DNA of 64,000 bases from assembly GCF_000383855.1 (NCBI RefSeq), contig NZ_KB912877.1, positions 4,917,091 to 4,981,090 of the forward strand. Direction: 5' to 3'. This DNA is from Methylobacter marinus A45. Its GTDB lineage: Bacteria; Pseudomonadota; Gammaproteobacteria; Methylococcales; Methylomonadaceae. A model generated the notes under the pieces. That model ran no database searches. It was not told the DNA's origin and saw nothing but the letters and a program-made list of their open reading frames with translations. This document shows, one piece after another, positions 18,088-26,549 of this stretch; position 1 is the first letter of the stretch; each line of letters begins with the position of its first letter. Position numbers and translations under genes: made by a program.

Positions 18088-19080
18088 ATGATGAATACAC
18101 AAGCCGCCTTACGTTTCCGCCGCCTGGGCACCTTAACCATTTTCGCCGTCTACTTTGTCATTCTCGTGGGCGGCATCGTAAGAGCCTCCGGCGCGGGCAT
18201 GGGGTGCCCCGACTGGCCGACCTGCTTCGGGCAATGGGTGCCGCCTACCGACGAATCCCAGCTGCCGGCCAATTACCATGAAATCTATGCCGAACGCGGC
18301 TATGAAAACACGCAATTCAACCCGGTAAAAACCTGGACCGAATACACCAACCGGCTGGTCGGTGTGACGATTGGATTCCTGATCTTCCTGACCGCCTGGT
18401 CATCGCGCATTTACCTGAAAACCGACAAGACCGTCTTTTATTTATCGTTAAGCGCTTTTTTCCTGGTCGGCTTCCAGGGCTGGCTGGGTTCGACCGTGGT
18501 CGCCAGCAATCTGAAGCCCATCATGATCACGCTGCATATGCTGCTGGCTTTGTTTATAGTGGCCTTGCTTATTTATACGATTGCCCGGTCGCAACGCGAT
18601 TTTATCGGCCGGATTGACACGCACGGACTGCCCGACAAATTCAAGACAGTCTTGATCGCGGCCATGGCCATGACTTTGATACAAGTCGCCATGGGCACCC
18701 AGGTGCGCGAAACGGTGGACTTCATCATGCATGAACACGCCTATATCGACCGCCAATACTGGCGCGAGGACTTTCCGATCATTTTCTATGTTCATCGGTC
18801 ATTTTCATCGATCATTTTATTTACCAACCTCTGGCTGGTCTGGAAAATTTACCGGTCAGTCGACAGAAACAGCATCCTGATGCGCACCGGTTTCGCGCTG
18901 ATCGGACTGATTGCGACCGCCATCATCGCCGGCATCACCCTGGACAGACTGGGCATGCCGCCGGTGGCTCAACCCATTCATTTACTTATGGCCAACCTGA
19001 TTTTCGGCGTCCAGTTCTTCCTGTATATCTGCCTGAGTTATGCGTCCAACAAACCGGTGGTTTTACAACCTAATGTGTAG
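18088..19080 (+). CDS. ctaA: Heme A synthase (COX15/CtaA family)
   Basis: An inner-membrane enzyme that oxidises the methyl group of heme O to heme A for aa3-type cytochrome oxidase. The 330-aa protein has seven to eight predicted transmembrane helices and conserved histidines: HMLLALF, the HEHAYIDRQYW region, YVHRSFSS and QPIHLLMANL. The N-terminal GGIVRASGAGMGCPDWPTCFGQWVPP is typical of proteobacterial CtaA. The first two codons are both ATG; either could start. Confidence 0.93.
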   Translation: MMNTQAALRFRRLGTLTIFAVYFVILVGGIVRASGAGMGCPDWPTCFGQWVPPTDESQLPANYHEIYAERGYENTQFNPVKTWTEYTNRLVGVTIGFLIFLTAWSSRIYLKTDKTVFYLSLSAFFLVGFQGWLGSTVVASNLKPIMITLHMLLALFIVALLIYTIARSQRDFIGRIDTHGLPDKFKTVLIAAMAMTLIQVAMGTQVRETVDFIMHEHAYIDRQYWREDFPIIFYVHRSFSSIILFTNLWLVWKIYRSVDRNSILMRTGFALIGLIATAIIAGITLDRLGMPPVAQPIHLLMANLIFGVQFFLYICLSYASNKPVVLQPNV

Positions 19081-19090
19081 AAGTTATGCA

Positions 19091-19127
19091 GGGGCGAATT
19101 CATTCGCCCCTGGCGACTAAAGTCGCC
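19091..19127. terminator. Double palindrome after ctaA (terminator and/or dispersed repeat)
   Basis: Two hairpins lie side by side: GGGGCGAAT-TC-ATTCGCCCC (19091-19110) and GGCGACT-AA-AGTCGCC (19112-19127). A TTTTT run follows at 19135. The position 11 bp after ctaA fits a terminator, but a related palindrome (GTGCGAAT-GA-ATTCGCAC) recurs at 23719-23736, so this is also a dispersed repeat. Confidence 0.6.
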
Positions 19128-19455
19128 CCCACAGTTTTTACTTGTCAAACTTCAGGAAAGTCATTTTTCGACTTATCCTTAATGAATAATAAAGCTTGAA
19201 CATTCGCCAAGGATGAAGCCATGCCCTGCCCCGCTGGCATGGACAAAACCGGACAAGCTGTTGCCAATCCACCCTGAGTGGCCTGGTTCACGCCCACCCG
19301 GCCATCAATTCCAATACCATGGCCCCCAAGTGGTGAATGTCGGTTTTTGAGAGAGGCGAAAAGGAGCTGTCGGCCCAAATCGCTCTTCTATCCCATTTGC
19401 CTGACCAACTGCTTATTGCTGGATAACTGAACAGGCCATCATAAAGATAAAAGGA

Positions 19456-19491
19456 AACCGTATATCATCCGACACAGGAAGATATACGGTT
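19456..19491. repeat. Perfect 11-bp inverted repeat before the cassette cluster
   Basis: AACCGTATATC (19456-19466) and GATATACGGTT (19481-19491) are exact inverted copies around a 14-base spacer. No T-run follows. It lies in the otherwise gene-poor stretch 19128-19587, where I see only a doubtful 77-codon minus-strand frame. It could be an operator, or the remnant of an element edge at the left boundary of the cassette region. Confidence 0.5.
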
Positions 19492-19587
19492 AAGGTTTTG
19501 ACGTACCTATTGAGTTTTATTGCCCAGGTTGAGTTAATCAGGGATGATATACAAAAAACTATTTAAATTACTTGTTCGGTTTCGCGG

Positions 19588-19941
19588 ATGGGTCCTTTCA
19601 TAGATGGCTGGGAAATTGAAGATGTTGAGGCCGTGATAGCGCATGGCATTCCGGAAGAGTTGCTGTACGTCCCTATCGTGGTATCTCTGGCCCCTCCTGA
19701 TTGTGAGTGGGCGCAAGAGGTCTGCATTGGCCTCTCGAATCATCCGCATTTCAATGTACGCGGTAACGCCATTCTCGGTTTTGGACATCTCGCTCGTACA
19801 TGCCGTAGGCTCGACTTGGAGCGAGTCCTTCCAATCGTATCGGCAGCGTTGAAGCACGAGCATGAGTATGTCCGAGGGCAAGCCGAGGATGCGGCGGCCG
19901 ATATCAACCATTACCTGAAAACAATGGTGCCAAGCCCATGA
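19588..19941 (+). CDS. Small HEAT-like hypothetical protein (cassette 1)
   Basis: A 117-aa protein with helical, HEAT-repeat-like character (HFNVRGNAILGFGHLARTCRR and HEYVRGQAEDAAADINHYL). This style is common in cassette-borne and immunity-like proteins. No signal peptide or catalytic motif is visible. The stop lies two bases before an attC-like site, as expected for an integron cassette gene. Function unknown. Confidence 0.65.
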   Translation: MGPFIDGWEIEDVEAVIAHGIPEELLYVPIVVSLAPPDCEWAQEVCIGLSNHPHFNVRGNAILGFGHLARTCRRLDLERVLPIVSAALKHEHEYVRGQAEDAAADINHYLKTMVPSP

Positions 19942-19942
19942 A

Positions 19943-20027
19943 ACCGAACAATCGCGTCAACAAGCACGGGCGCCGGAAAACCACCCTAAGCCCCGCGTTC
20001 TGCCGCCGGTTACGCAAATCGTTAAGC
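19943..20027 (+). other. attC-like recombination site A
   Basis: The left half begins ACCGAAC-AATCGCGTCAAC. The right half ends GTTACGCAAATC-GTTAAGC, with the core GTTRRRY. The halves fold back on each other (AACAATCGCGTCAAC against AACGATTTGCGTAAC) with small bulges, as in integron attC sites. It follows the cassette 1 stop directly. Confidence 0.6.
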
Positions 20028-20041
20028 ACTTTGGAGACCTC

Positions 20042-20836
20042 ATGAAACATCTATTGCTCCCCTTGTTGATCCTGATGGTTGTAACCGGGTGTGCCGAGAA
20101 TGAAGAATCAACAGCGATGGCACTGGCCCCATCCATTACGCAGGCACCAGCGGGAAAAGCATCCTCGTTTTTGGCTTATGAACACTCACTGTCGGTAGAC
20201 ACGGAGGAACAGAAGGTTGCCGAGGCCTTCGAAGCGGCGCAGGCCGCCTGTCGTGGAGCTGCCGACGAGCTTTGCACCATTTTGGAGTCTCGCGTCAGCT
20301 CAGGACGGGCAGCGTCGGCTTCACTGAAATTCCGCGCCAAGCCAAACGGAATCAGGAAGATTGTTGCTACGCTAAGCAAACAGGCCGAAGTTACGAATCA
20401 ATCGACCACCGCTGAAGACCTGGAAGCTCCAATTGCGGATGCCGAAAAGAAACTGGCTATGCTCAAGGACTACCGATCAATGCTTGAAGCGCTTCGTGGC
20501 CGCGCCGGCAATGATATCGATGCTCTCATCAAGGTCAATCGAGAGCTGGCGCAAGTCCAGAGCGAACTTGAGGCCAGTGGGGGTACGCATGCCCATCTTG
20601 TTCAGCGTGTGGAGACAGAAATCCTCAATGTGTATATCCACTCGGTTGAACATCGAGGCTTCTGGAGGCCGATCGGTTTCGCAATTTCAGACTTTGGCCG
20701 CAATTTGTCAAAAGGGATTTCTATTGCAATTACTAGCCTTGCCTTTTTGATTCCCTGGGTCATCGTGCTTGCCCTTGTTGTCTGGGGCGGCCGTAAGCTG
20801 TGGAGTCGCCGGAAAAGGGCAGAAACAAGTGCCTAA
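20042..20836 (+). CDS. DUF4349 lipoprotein (cassette 2)
   Basis: A 264-aa DUF4349-family membrane protein of unknown function. The N-terminal lipoprotein signal is MKHLLLPLLILMVVTGC, with lipobox VTGC and acylation at Cys17. A periplasmic region follows with a coiled coil (about 125-185), then a C-terminal transmembrane helix (AITSLAFLIPWVIVLALVVWGG) and a basic tail. It begins 15 bp after attC-like site A. I find no clear attC downstream; 20837-21040 holds instead a stretch (about 20935-20966, TTTACTCTGACCCC) that resembles a dispersed fragment seen in many environmental genomes. Confidence 0.85.
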   Translation: MKHLLLPLLILMVVTGCAENEESTAMALAPSITQAPAGKASSFLAYEHSLSVDTEEQKVAEAFEAAQAACRGAADELCTILESRVSSGRAASASLKFRAKPNGIRKIVATLSKQAEVTNQSTTAEDLEAPIADAEKKLAMLKDYRSMLEALRGRAGNDIDALIKVNRELAQVQSELEASGGTHAHLVQRVETEILNVYIHSVEHRGFWRPIGFAISDFGRNLSKGISIAITSLAFLIPWVIVLALVVWGGRKLWSRRKRAETSA

Positions 20837-21042
20837 ATCATATAATCAGGGAATGAACGGTTTAAAGCGCAAATCTAGAAACTGACCGGCCAACCAAAAA
20901 AGCGGACTGCCTTGTCGATTGGTGGAAAGAGAGGATTTAAATTTACTCTGACCCCAACTATTATTGATTAAGAATAAACAACTGGAGTTATACGACAAAT
21001 GCATTATTGGGTTATTGGACGCCTGATGTCATATATTACGTT

Positions 21043-21930
21043 ATGCATAAGATGGAGAAACCTTTGAAATTTAGTCGGTTCGGCTCCGACAATGGACACA
21101 TAGTAGTCTATTTTCATGGCGCGCCTGGAGCGCCGGAAGAATGTAGCATTTTCGATCTGGAAGGAAAAAATCACGGCCTGACGTTTATTTGTTTAGACCG
21201 GTTTTCGGCCGATCCGTCCATCAATGGGGAAGCGTATTTCAAACTTCTGGCTGCGGAAATTTCAAGAATAGCCTCCGGAAAACAAGTGGATGTTGTTGGA
21301 TTTTCAATCGGTGCATTTATTGCGCTACAGACCTTCCGTTACATGACCAATGGGGTCGGAAGTTTGCATTTGGTTTCTGCGGCTGCGCCGCTAGAGGCTG
21401 GCGATCATCTTGAAACCATGGCTGGCAAGCAAGTTTTTAAGTTGGCAAAAGTGGTACCTGCCTTGTTCGTTTTGTTGTCTTACTGGCAAGGATTGCTCGC
21501 ATGGCTTTCTCCCAATGCCTTATTTCACTTGTTGTTCACCAGCGCCGCTGGCGAAGATAAGGCATTGGCTGCCGACCGTGAATTTCGCGCTGGCATCACT
21601 AAAGTATTGAAGGCCTGCTTTATTGGCCACGTCCAAGGCTACGCAAGAGATATTGGGCATTATGTGCGGCCATGGAAAACGACGCTCACTGAGATATCCG
21701 TCAATACTTATATTTGGCACGGTGCCGAGGACAACTGGTCTCCACCGCTGATGGCTGAGTACTTGAAGTCAGCGATTCCTGGTTGCACCTCGACCAAAAT
21801 ATTCAATGGACTGTCACACTATTCATGCCTGTACCAAGCGGCACCTGGAATATGCAATCTTATTAGGCAAGGCATAACATTGCGATCGAGTGAGACACTC
21901 CTATCGTCGCGCCCTTCACCTCTACGTTAG
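21043..21930 (+). CDS. Alpha/beta hydrolase (cassette 3)
   Basis: An alpha/beta-hydrolase fold protein of about 295 aa. The oxyanion motif is HGAPGAPEE. The nucleophile elbow is GFSIGA. The acid lies in HGAEDNWSPP and the histidine in LSHYSC. The substrate cannot be predicted. A longer frame starts at a TTG (21007), but ATG 21043 or 21052 (MEKPLKF) is more likely. The last codons (GITLRSSETLLSSRPSPLR) run through attC-like site B, which is usual for cassette genes that end within attC. Confidence 0.85.
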   Translation: MHKMEKPLKFSRFGSDNGHIVVYFHGAPGAPEECSIFDLEGKNHGLTFICLDRFSADPSINGEAYFKLLAAEISRIASGKQVDVVGFSIGAFIALQTFRYMTNGVGSLHLVSAAAPLEAGDHLETMAGKQVFKLAKVVPALFVLLSYWQGLLAWLSPNALFHLLFTSAAGEDKALAADREFRAGITKVLKACFIGHVQGYARDIGHYVRPWKTTLTEISVNTYIWHGAEDNWSPPLMAEYLKSAIPGCTSTKIFNGLSHYSCLYQAAPGICNLIRQGITLRSSETLLSSRPSPLR

Positions 21931-21932
21931 CC
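21872..21932 (+). other. attC-like recombination site B
   Basis: It begins GCATAAC and ends GTTAGCC, with CGAGTGAG opposed to CTTCACC inside, about 61 bp in all. The pairing is weaker than at site C. It overlaps the 3' end of the hydrolase gene and lies 16 bp before the next start codon, as in cassette arrays. Confidence 0.55.
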
Positions 21933-21948
21933 ATTACGGAGAACTCAC

Positions 21949-22785
21949 ATGCTATGCATTCCTGACGCACCCCAATCAATACAGAAAGGGGTACCCTTGA
22001 AAAATGTATTGGGTTTGGAGGCCGTCGACTGCTTAGCGAACAATATCGCATATGTTTATTCAGAATTCCGCGCGGATGAATTTCGAAAATGCGCATTGGA
22101 CAACCTGGATTCCATGGAGTTTATGGAGAGAGGCACGCATATTGCCCGAGCGCTTCGAAACCATTTGCCGGAAAAGTACGAAAAGGCTGTTGAAGTCATT
22201 CTCGCTTCGCTCACCCCGCCGAATGCTGCAACAGAAGGGCTTGGTCTCGCGGTATTGTTTTATCAGCCTCATAGCTGTTTTATTTCTACATATGGCCTGG
22301 ATAAGGAATACAACGGAGGCGACGACCCTTTCGATATCTCGATGAAGGCGCAGTATGAACTCACAAAACGTTATACGTCCGAGTTTTCCATTCGGCCATT
22401 TCTAATGATGTATCAGGAGCGTACGCTGTCACGGTTGGAAGAATGGATTTCCGATCCAGATCCTCATGTTCGGCGCCTCTGTTCCGAAGGGTCTCGCCCC
22501 CGGCTTCCATGGGCTCCACGAATTCCTGCTTTTGTGGAAGATCCCTCTCCAATACTCCCAATATTAGAATCGCTAAAAAACGATCAAAGCATCTATGTGC
22601 GTCGCAGCGTTGCAAATAGTCTAGGGGATATCGCGAAAGACCATCCCGACTTAGTCCTTGAACTATGTGAGAGCTGGCTCAGCATTGCCTCCAAGGAAGT
22701 TAAATGGGTTATCCGCCATGCGTTAAGGCACCCTGCGAAAAGAGGAGACAAGGTTGCTCTGCAACTCAGAGCTAAGGCGAAATAG
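21949..22785 (+). CDS. AlkC-like DNA alkylation repair protein (cassette 4)
   Basis: A 278-aa HEAT-like-repeat protein of the AlkC/AlkD alkylpurine DNA glycosylase superfamily. The segment DPDPHVRRLCSEGSRPRLPWAPRIP (about 160-185) is characteristic of the AlkC group. DQSIYVRRSVANSLGDIAKDHPD is a further HEAT-like repeat with the phosphate-contacting Arg pattern. Such enzymes excise 3-methyladenine and related lesions without base flipping. The gene lies between attC-like sites B and C. Confidence 0.8.
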   Translation: MLCIPDAPQSIQKGVPLKNVLGLEAVDCLANNIAYVYSEFRADEFRKCALDNLDSMEFMERGTHIARALRNHLPEKYEKAVEVILASLTPPNAATEGLGLAVLFYQPHSCFISTYGLDKEYNGGDDPFDISMKAQYELTKRYTSEFSIRPFLMMYQERTLSRLEEWISDPDPHVRRLCSEGSRPRLPWAPRIPAFVEDPSPILPILESLKNDQSIYVRRSVANSLGDIAKDHPDLVLELCESWLSIASKEVKWVIRHALRHPAKRGDKVALQLRAKAK

Positions 22786-22802
22786 GGGCAAATGATGGTT
22801 AT

Positions 22803-22895
22803 GGCTAACAATCGCATTCACTCGGACAGCAAAAAGCGGCGCTCCCCGTTCCTCGTCGCTGTGCTTTTTGCTGCCGGCGATGCGAAGCGTTGGGC
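22803..22895 (+). other. attC recombination site C (strong)
   Basis: Starts GGCTAAC and ends GTTGGGC. The left L-box GGACAGCAAAAAGC pairs with the right half, which read in reverse is GG-CAGCAAAAAGC. One unpaired A remains, the extrahelical base expected of an attC hairpin. About 93 bp with a variable centre. This is the clearest integron site in the window. Confidence 0.82.
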
Positions 22896-22910
22896 CTAGA
22901 AGGAAACGGT

Positions 22911-23262
22911 ATGAGCGAGCACGAGCCGAAGGTAAAAAGTGCACTTTGGCAAACCGTTTTTTTTCTTGCTTATCGCCATCTCTTCACTTCTACTGGTATT
23001 TATATGTACCCTCAAGCTAGAAGGGGACGCTCTGAAGATGAGTTTATTGTGGAGTGGCGCTGCTATGGCAATCGCTGCGCTCGTTGCGCAAAACAGGTAT
23101 AGCCATTTCAACGCGCTACTCACACCAAATACATTTGTCTCTTCCGAATTTGTTACCGTTCTGCTCAAGTATCGCGAGTATCAACAAGACGGTAGTTGGG
23201 TACTTCTACTGCTGGCAGTTCTTGGGGTTTTTATTGGTGTCTATGGCTCTCTTGTCGGCTAA
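22911..23262 (+). pseudogene. Small membrane protein with a frameshift in a T8 run (cassette 5)
   Basis: The ATG at 22911 starts MSEHEPKVKSALWQTVFF, but the frame is lost at eight T's (22957-22964). The next frame continues FLLIAISSLLLVFICTLKLEG and on to YGSLVG at 23262. It has three hydrophobic segments (about 17-37, 45-62 and 90-108). With seven T's one continuous protein of about 116 aa results. Either a homopolymer sequencing error or slippage explains it. It begins 15 bp after attC site C and ends 25 bp before site D. Function unknown. Confidence 0.7.
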
Positions 23263-23287
23263 ATACGGCAATGTCCAGCCAAGCCAG

Positions 23288-23354
23288 GCCCAACCCGGCA
23301 GTCAACAGGACCTCCGCGAAAAGCCGATTAGTGCGGTTACTTTCTACGTTGAAC
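23288..23354 (+). other. attC-like recombination site D
   Basis: Starts GCCCAAC and ends GTTGAAC. CAGTCAAC on the left pairs with GTTACTT on the right, leaving one extra C as an extrahelical base. About 67 bp. It closes the last recognisable cassette. The following 23355-23804 holds no gene that I can support. Confidence 0.65.
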
Positions 23355-23718
23355 GGCTGCTTTCTGACTTTTACCTGCTATTCCCTTGAAATTCTTGAAT
23401 GCCTCTGATTGGTCAAACTCGGGCGGTTCAATATCTAACCGGATTCGTATCGGAATTGATGGCTGTTTTCAAATCGGGAAACCTGATTGGTTTTCGACCG
23501 GAATCAGTGGTGGGTTTCATCAAAATCCACAATGAGTAGCACAAAAGCTTTAGATTTCTCTGGCCCCATGTTTTATACAGCCGAGTTTCCTGAGCAATCT
23601 GAAAACAGCTTAGGAATGGGTATAAAATAACTTCCTCAAGGAGTCGGAGGATTTTCCGGTGTAAGCGCGGATTTATTTATGCCCTATGGGTACTTGTGCC
23701 CTAGAGGGTATCCGCGCA

Positions 23719-23736
23719 GTGCGAATGAATTCGCAC
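23719..23736. repeat. Palindrome GTGCGAAT-GA-ATTCGCAC
   Basis: A perfect 8-bp-arm palindrome related to the one at 19091-19110 (core CGAAT/ATTCG). The two bracket the cassette cluster. It could serve as a terminator for the SPOR gene (minus strand, stop at 23805). Confidence 0.5.
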
Positions 23737-23804
23737 CTACAATTTTCTGATTTATTCCATGCTCATTACTTAGTATTCAAACTTTATTACCTCTACACAC
23801 CTGA

Positions 23805-24767
23805 TCATTCGCATTGCTCCATTTGCCTGACGGCAATGGCCGGGTAAGTTTGCCGCATGACATTCAAGCGCTCCAACACCTTGCCGTTGCCTTTAATCCG
23901 GGCATATTTTCGAGGCTTAATGATGTATCGGGGCCTGACTTCGACCTGAATGCCCTTGGCAAGCAACTGGCTCCTGAGTATCGAGGCCCGGCTTTCATTT
24001 TTGAATATGCCTAACGAAATCAGCCCCTTGTCATCACCCTTGCGAAACAGCCAGAGATCCTGGACACCTTTTTCCCTGAGCATTTTCACGTTGGCCTCAG
24101 CCTCCTGCATGGTTTCCGGCGCCGGGTAATAAACCAGGTAATCATTGATCACCTCGCCATCCCGGGTTAACGGTTCAATCGCCTTCCTGGCCACGTTTAG
24201 CTCGTTTTTCCAAAGCTGATAGGCATTACCATTGACGAAAGGACCGACTTCATAACAACTCACCGGCTCTATTGCCTTGTCGCTGTTCCGGGGTTTCTCG
24301 GCCGCCGCAATCGCTAACTGAGCGGGTTTGGCTTCAGGCGCGGGCTGGCTTGCAGTCACCTTTCCAAGCGGAGCAGGGGCATTGGCGGCTGGTTCCTTTT
24401 TGTTCTGCCCGGCCGGAAGCGCGGGGCCAATGTCAGCCAACGGAGTCGGCTCGATCCGCGGCTTTTCCGTGGCGGGCGAATCAGGCTCCGCCGCCGGCAA
24501 CCGATCGTCATGCTGCTCCAAACCTTCAGGCAATACGGGCTCGGCCTCGGCGGTTATCGTCGGCGCCGCCGCCGCAGGCTCCGGTTTTGGTTCGGCTGCC
24601 TGGGGCCGAGGCGGCTCTTTCAGCTCGCTGACCAATAGAATCCGTTCCTGATCCGGTGAAATTTGCTGCTCGGCGCTGACAATCGAAGGAGCGAAAGCGC
24701 CCTGTTTGTATTCCCACATGAACAGACCGACATTGGCCAACGCCACTAAAAACAATAAGATCTTCAC
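23805..24767 (-). CDS. SPOR-domain membrane protein
   Basis: A 320-aa inner-membrane protein. One N-terminal transmembrane segment (ILLFLVALANVGLFMWEY) is followed by a long Ala/Pro/Glu-rich periplasmic linker (about 50-165) and a C-terminal SPOR-like region (CYEVGPFVNGNAYQLWKNEL to ISLGIFKNESRASILRSQL). SPOR domains bind denuded peptidoglycan at division sites. Its start overlaps the coaX stop (ATGA), so it is the third gene of birA-coaX-SPOR. Confidence 0.85.
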   Translation of the reverse strand: MKILLFLVALANVGLFMWEYKQGAFAPSIVSAEQQISPDQERILLVSELKEPPRPQAAEPKPEPAAAAPTITAEAEPVLPEGLEQHDDRLPAAEPDSPATEKPRIEPTPLADIGPALPAGQNKKEPAANAPAPLGKVTASQPAPEAKPAQLAIAAAEKPRNSDKAIEPVSCYEVGPFVNGNAYQLWKNELNVARKAIEPLTRDGEVINDYLVYYPAPETMQEAEANVKMLREKGVQDLWLFRKGDDKGLISLGIFKNESRASILRSQLLAKGIQVEVRPRYIIKPRKYARIKGNGKVLERLNVMRQTYPAIAVRQMEQCE

Positions 24768-25495
24768 ACACTACCCTTCAAAACGATGGACAGCCCACGC
24801 AACACGATATCGGTATCGATGATGGGCTTGAAAACCAGCTGTTCGGCGATGAGTTCGGCATCGCCGCCCGTCAAAATCACTCGCGCATTTTCCGGCAACC
24901 CGGCCACCACATGCTCTATCAATCCGACCGCAGCCGACAACGTGCCGCTATGGATTGCGGCTTCGGTCCCTGTTGCCAATCCGAATGCATGGTTAGCTTC
25001 ACTGAATTGAAGTTGTTCGGTGCCCTGGGAGAGCGATTTTTTCATCAGCAGCAATCCGGGGCTGATCAGGCCGCCCTGATGTCTGCCGCGGGCATCGAGC
25101 ACATCCACGGTTATTGCCGTGCCGCAATCGATCACGCAGGCAGGCCCCGTATAATCGTGCCGGGCCGCCACCAGCGATAACCAGCGGTCAACACCGAGCT
25201 TCTCCGGTTGTGCATAGGCATTCCGCACGCCGAATGCCTGCGCCTGGGATTTGACGGACCGGACGTCCACGCCCGGCCAAAGTTCAAGCGCCGCCGACCG
25301 GACCTGCTCGAACAGATGCCCGGCACTGACACAGGCGACGGCGATATGTCGCGGCGGAACAAGATGCTGCCAGAGCTCGACCAGCGCATGCTGCGTCACC
25401 TGATCGTGAACGAGCGGCTGCCCGGCAATGAGCCGATGGTCTTCGGCCGCGCCCCACTTCAGCCGGGTATTGCCTATATCGATCAATAAATTCAT
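24764..25495 (-). CDS. coaX: Type III pantothenate kinase
   Basis: Catalyses the first step of coenzyme A synthesis, pantothenate to 4'-phosphopantothenate. The 243-aa protein begins MNLLIDIGNTRLKWG (ATPase phosphate loop). It has LGVDRWLSLVAA, the DCGTAITVDVL motif and the late glycine motif VILTGGDAEL, all typical of CoaX. It overlaps birA by 4 bases. The birA-coaX order is common in gammaproteobacteria. Confidence 0.97.
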   Translation of the reverse strand: MNLLIDIGNTRLKWGAAEDHRLIAGQPLVHDQVTQHALVELWQHLVPPRHIAVACVSAGHLFEQVRSAALELWPGVDVRSVKSQAQAFGVRNAYAQPEKLGVDRWLSLVAARHDYTGPACVIDCGTAITVDVLDARGRHQGGLISPGLLLMKKSLSQGTEQLQFSEANHAFGLATGTEAAIHSGTLSAAVGLIEHVVAGLPENARVILTGGDAELIAEQLVFKPIIDTDIVLRGLSIVLKGSV

Positions 25496-26487
25496 TGCGA
25501 CGAACCGCTAAAACTGACTTCCCCGGAAGCGAACGCCTGAAGGCTGCCGTCAGACCGCTTGATCAACAGCGTGCCGTCATCATTGATGCCTTCAACAATA
25601 CCGTCGAATGGCTGCGTGCCGATAAACAGTGTCGCCGCTTTGCCTTTCAGACTGTCATAAGCGCGCCACTCATCGACGTAGGCTTGAATGCCGGCGCCTT
25701 CGAAATCCGCGATAACCGGCAACAGATGCTCCAGCAGCAAACCGGCCAGCCTGTTCCTGGATAACCGGTGGCGGCCGGTCACCTTGCTCAGATCGGTCCA
25801 TGCCTGATCAATATTTTCTGTTTCGGCTTCCGGCAAGAACAAATTCAGCCCCAGGCCGATCACCGCCGAACACGGGCCATCGGTTTCGCCTGAAACCTCA
25901 ACCAGAATGCCGCCCAGTTTTTTACCCTGGCTGTAGATGTCATTAGGCCATTTCAGACCGATATCCTCGACATCATGCTGTTTTAAAGCCCGCATGACCG
26001 CGACGCCGATAGCCAGGCTCAAGCCGGAGATAGCGGCCGGCCCCTGCTGAAAGCGCCATAGGATCGACAGGTAAATATTGCTGCCGTAGGGCGACACCCA
26101 CTGCCGCCCGCGCCTGCCCTTGCCCGCGCTCTGATGTTCCGCGAAGCAAACCGCGCCCGAGCGCGCGTCTTGCCGGGCGCGTTCCACCAGATAACTGTTC
26201 GTGGAATGGATCCGGTCATGGATCTCGAGCGATGAGATCAAGGCGCGGACCCGCTCGCTCAGGACTGCCTCGATTTCGGCATGAGCCAGCAGCTCAAGCG
26301 GTTTATCCAGCCGATAGCCCCTGCCCCGGACCGCTGAGTGTTGCAGGCCCAGTTCGGCCAGATGGTTCAATTGCTTCCATATCGCTGCCCGGCTGAGCCG
26401 CATGGTGTCGGCCAGTTCGGTTCCGGAATGAAATTGGCCGTCTGCCAAAATAGCCAGGAGCTTTTTTTGTGTTTCGGAAATGACCAC
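25492..26487 (-). CDS. birA: Bifunctional biotin ligase / biotin operon repressor BirA
   Basis: The 331-aa protein has an N-terminal winged HTH (about 1-65; FHSGTELADTMRLSRAAIWKQL) that can repress bio genes. The central ligase domain has the biotinyl-AMP loop (GKGRRGRQWVSPYGSN) and KWPNDIY. An SH3-like C-terminal domain ends it. It transfers biotin to carboxylase carrier proteins. First gene of birA-coaX-SPOR. Confidence 0.97.
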   Translation of the reverse strand: MVISETQKKLLAILADGQFHSGTELADTMRLSRAAIWKQLNHLAELGLQHSAVRGRGYRLDKPLELLAHAEIEAVLSERVRALISSLEIHDRIHSTNSYLVERARQDARSGAVCFAEHQSAGKGRRGRQWVSPYGSNIYLSILWRFQQGPAAISGLSLAIGVAVMRALKQHDVEDIGLKWPNDIYSQGKKLGGILVEVSGETDGPCSAVIGLGLNLFLPEAETENIDQAWTDLSKVTGRHRLSRNRLAGLLLEHLLPVIADFEGAGIQAYVDEWRAYDSLKGKAATLFIGTQPFDGIVEGINDDGTLLIKRSDGSLQAFASGEVSFSGSSQ

Positions 26488-26549
26488 GTCGCTAGCCCCC
26501 GAACGACCGTTGATTTATGTTAAAAGCCAAAATGTTCGATACCTCTTTG

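Noticed and set aside
19145..19378. A 77-codon minus-strand frame between ctaA and the cassette cluster
   Set aside because: No recognisable family, no ribosome-binding site that I can see, and it lies in a stretch of repeats. It may be a gene remnant.
20837..21040. A further attC site expected after the DUF4349 gene
   Set aside because: GTTATAC (20991) and GTTATGC (21040) look like core sites, but I found no matching left half that folds back.
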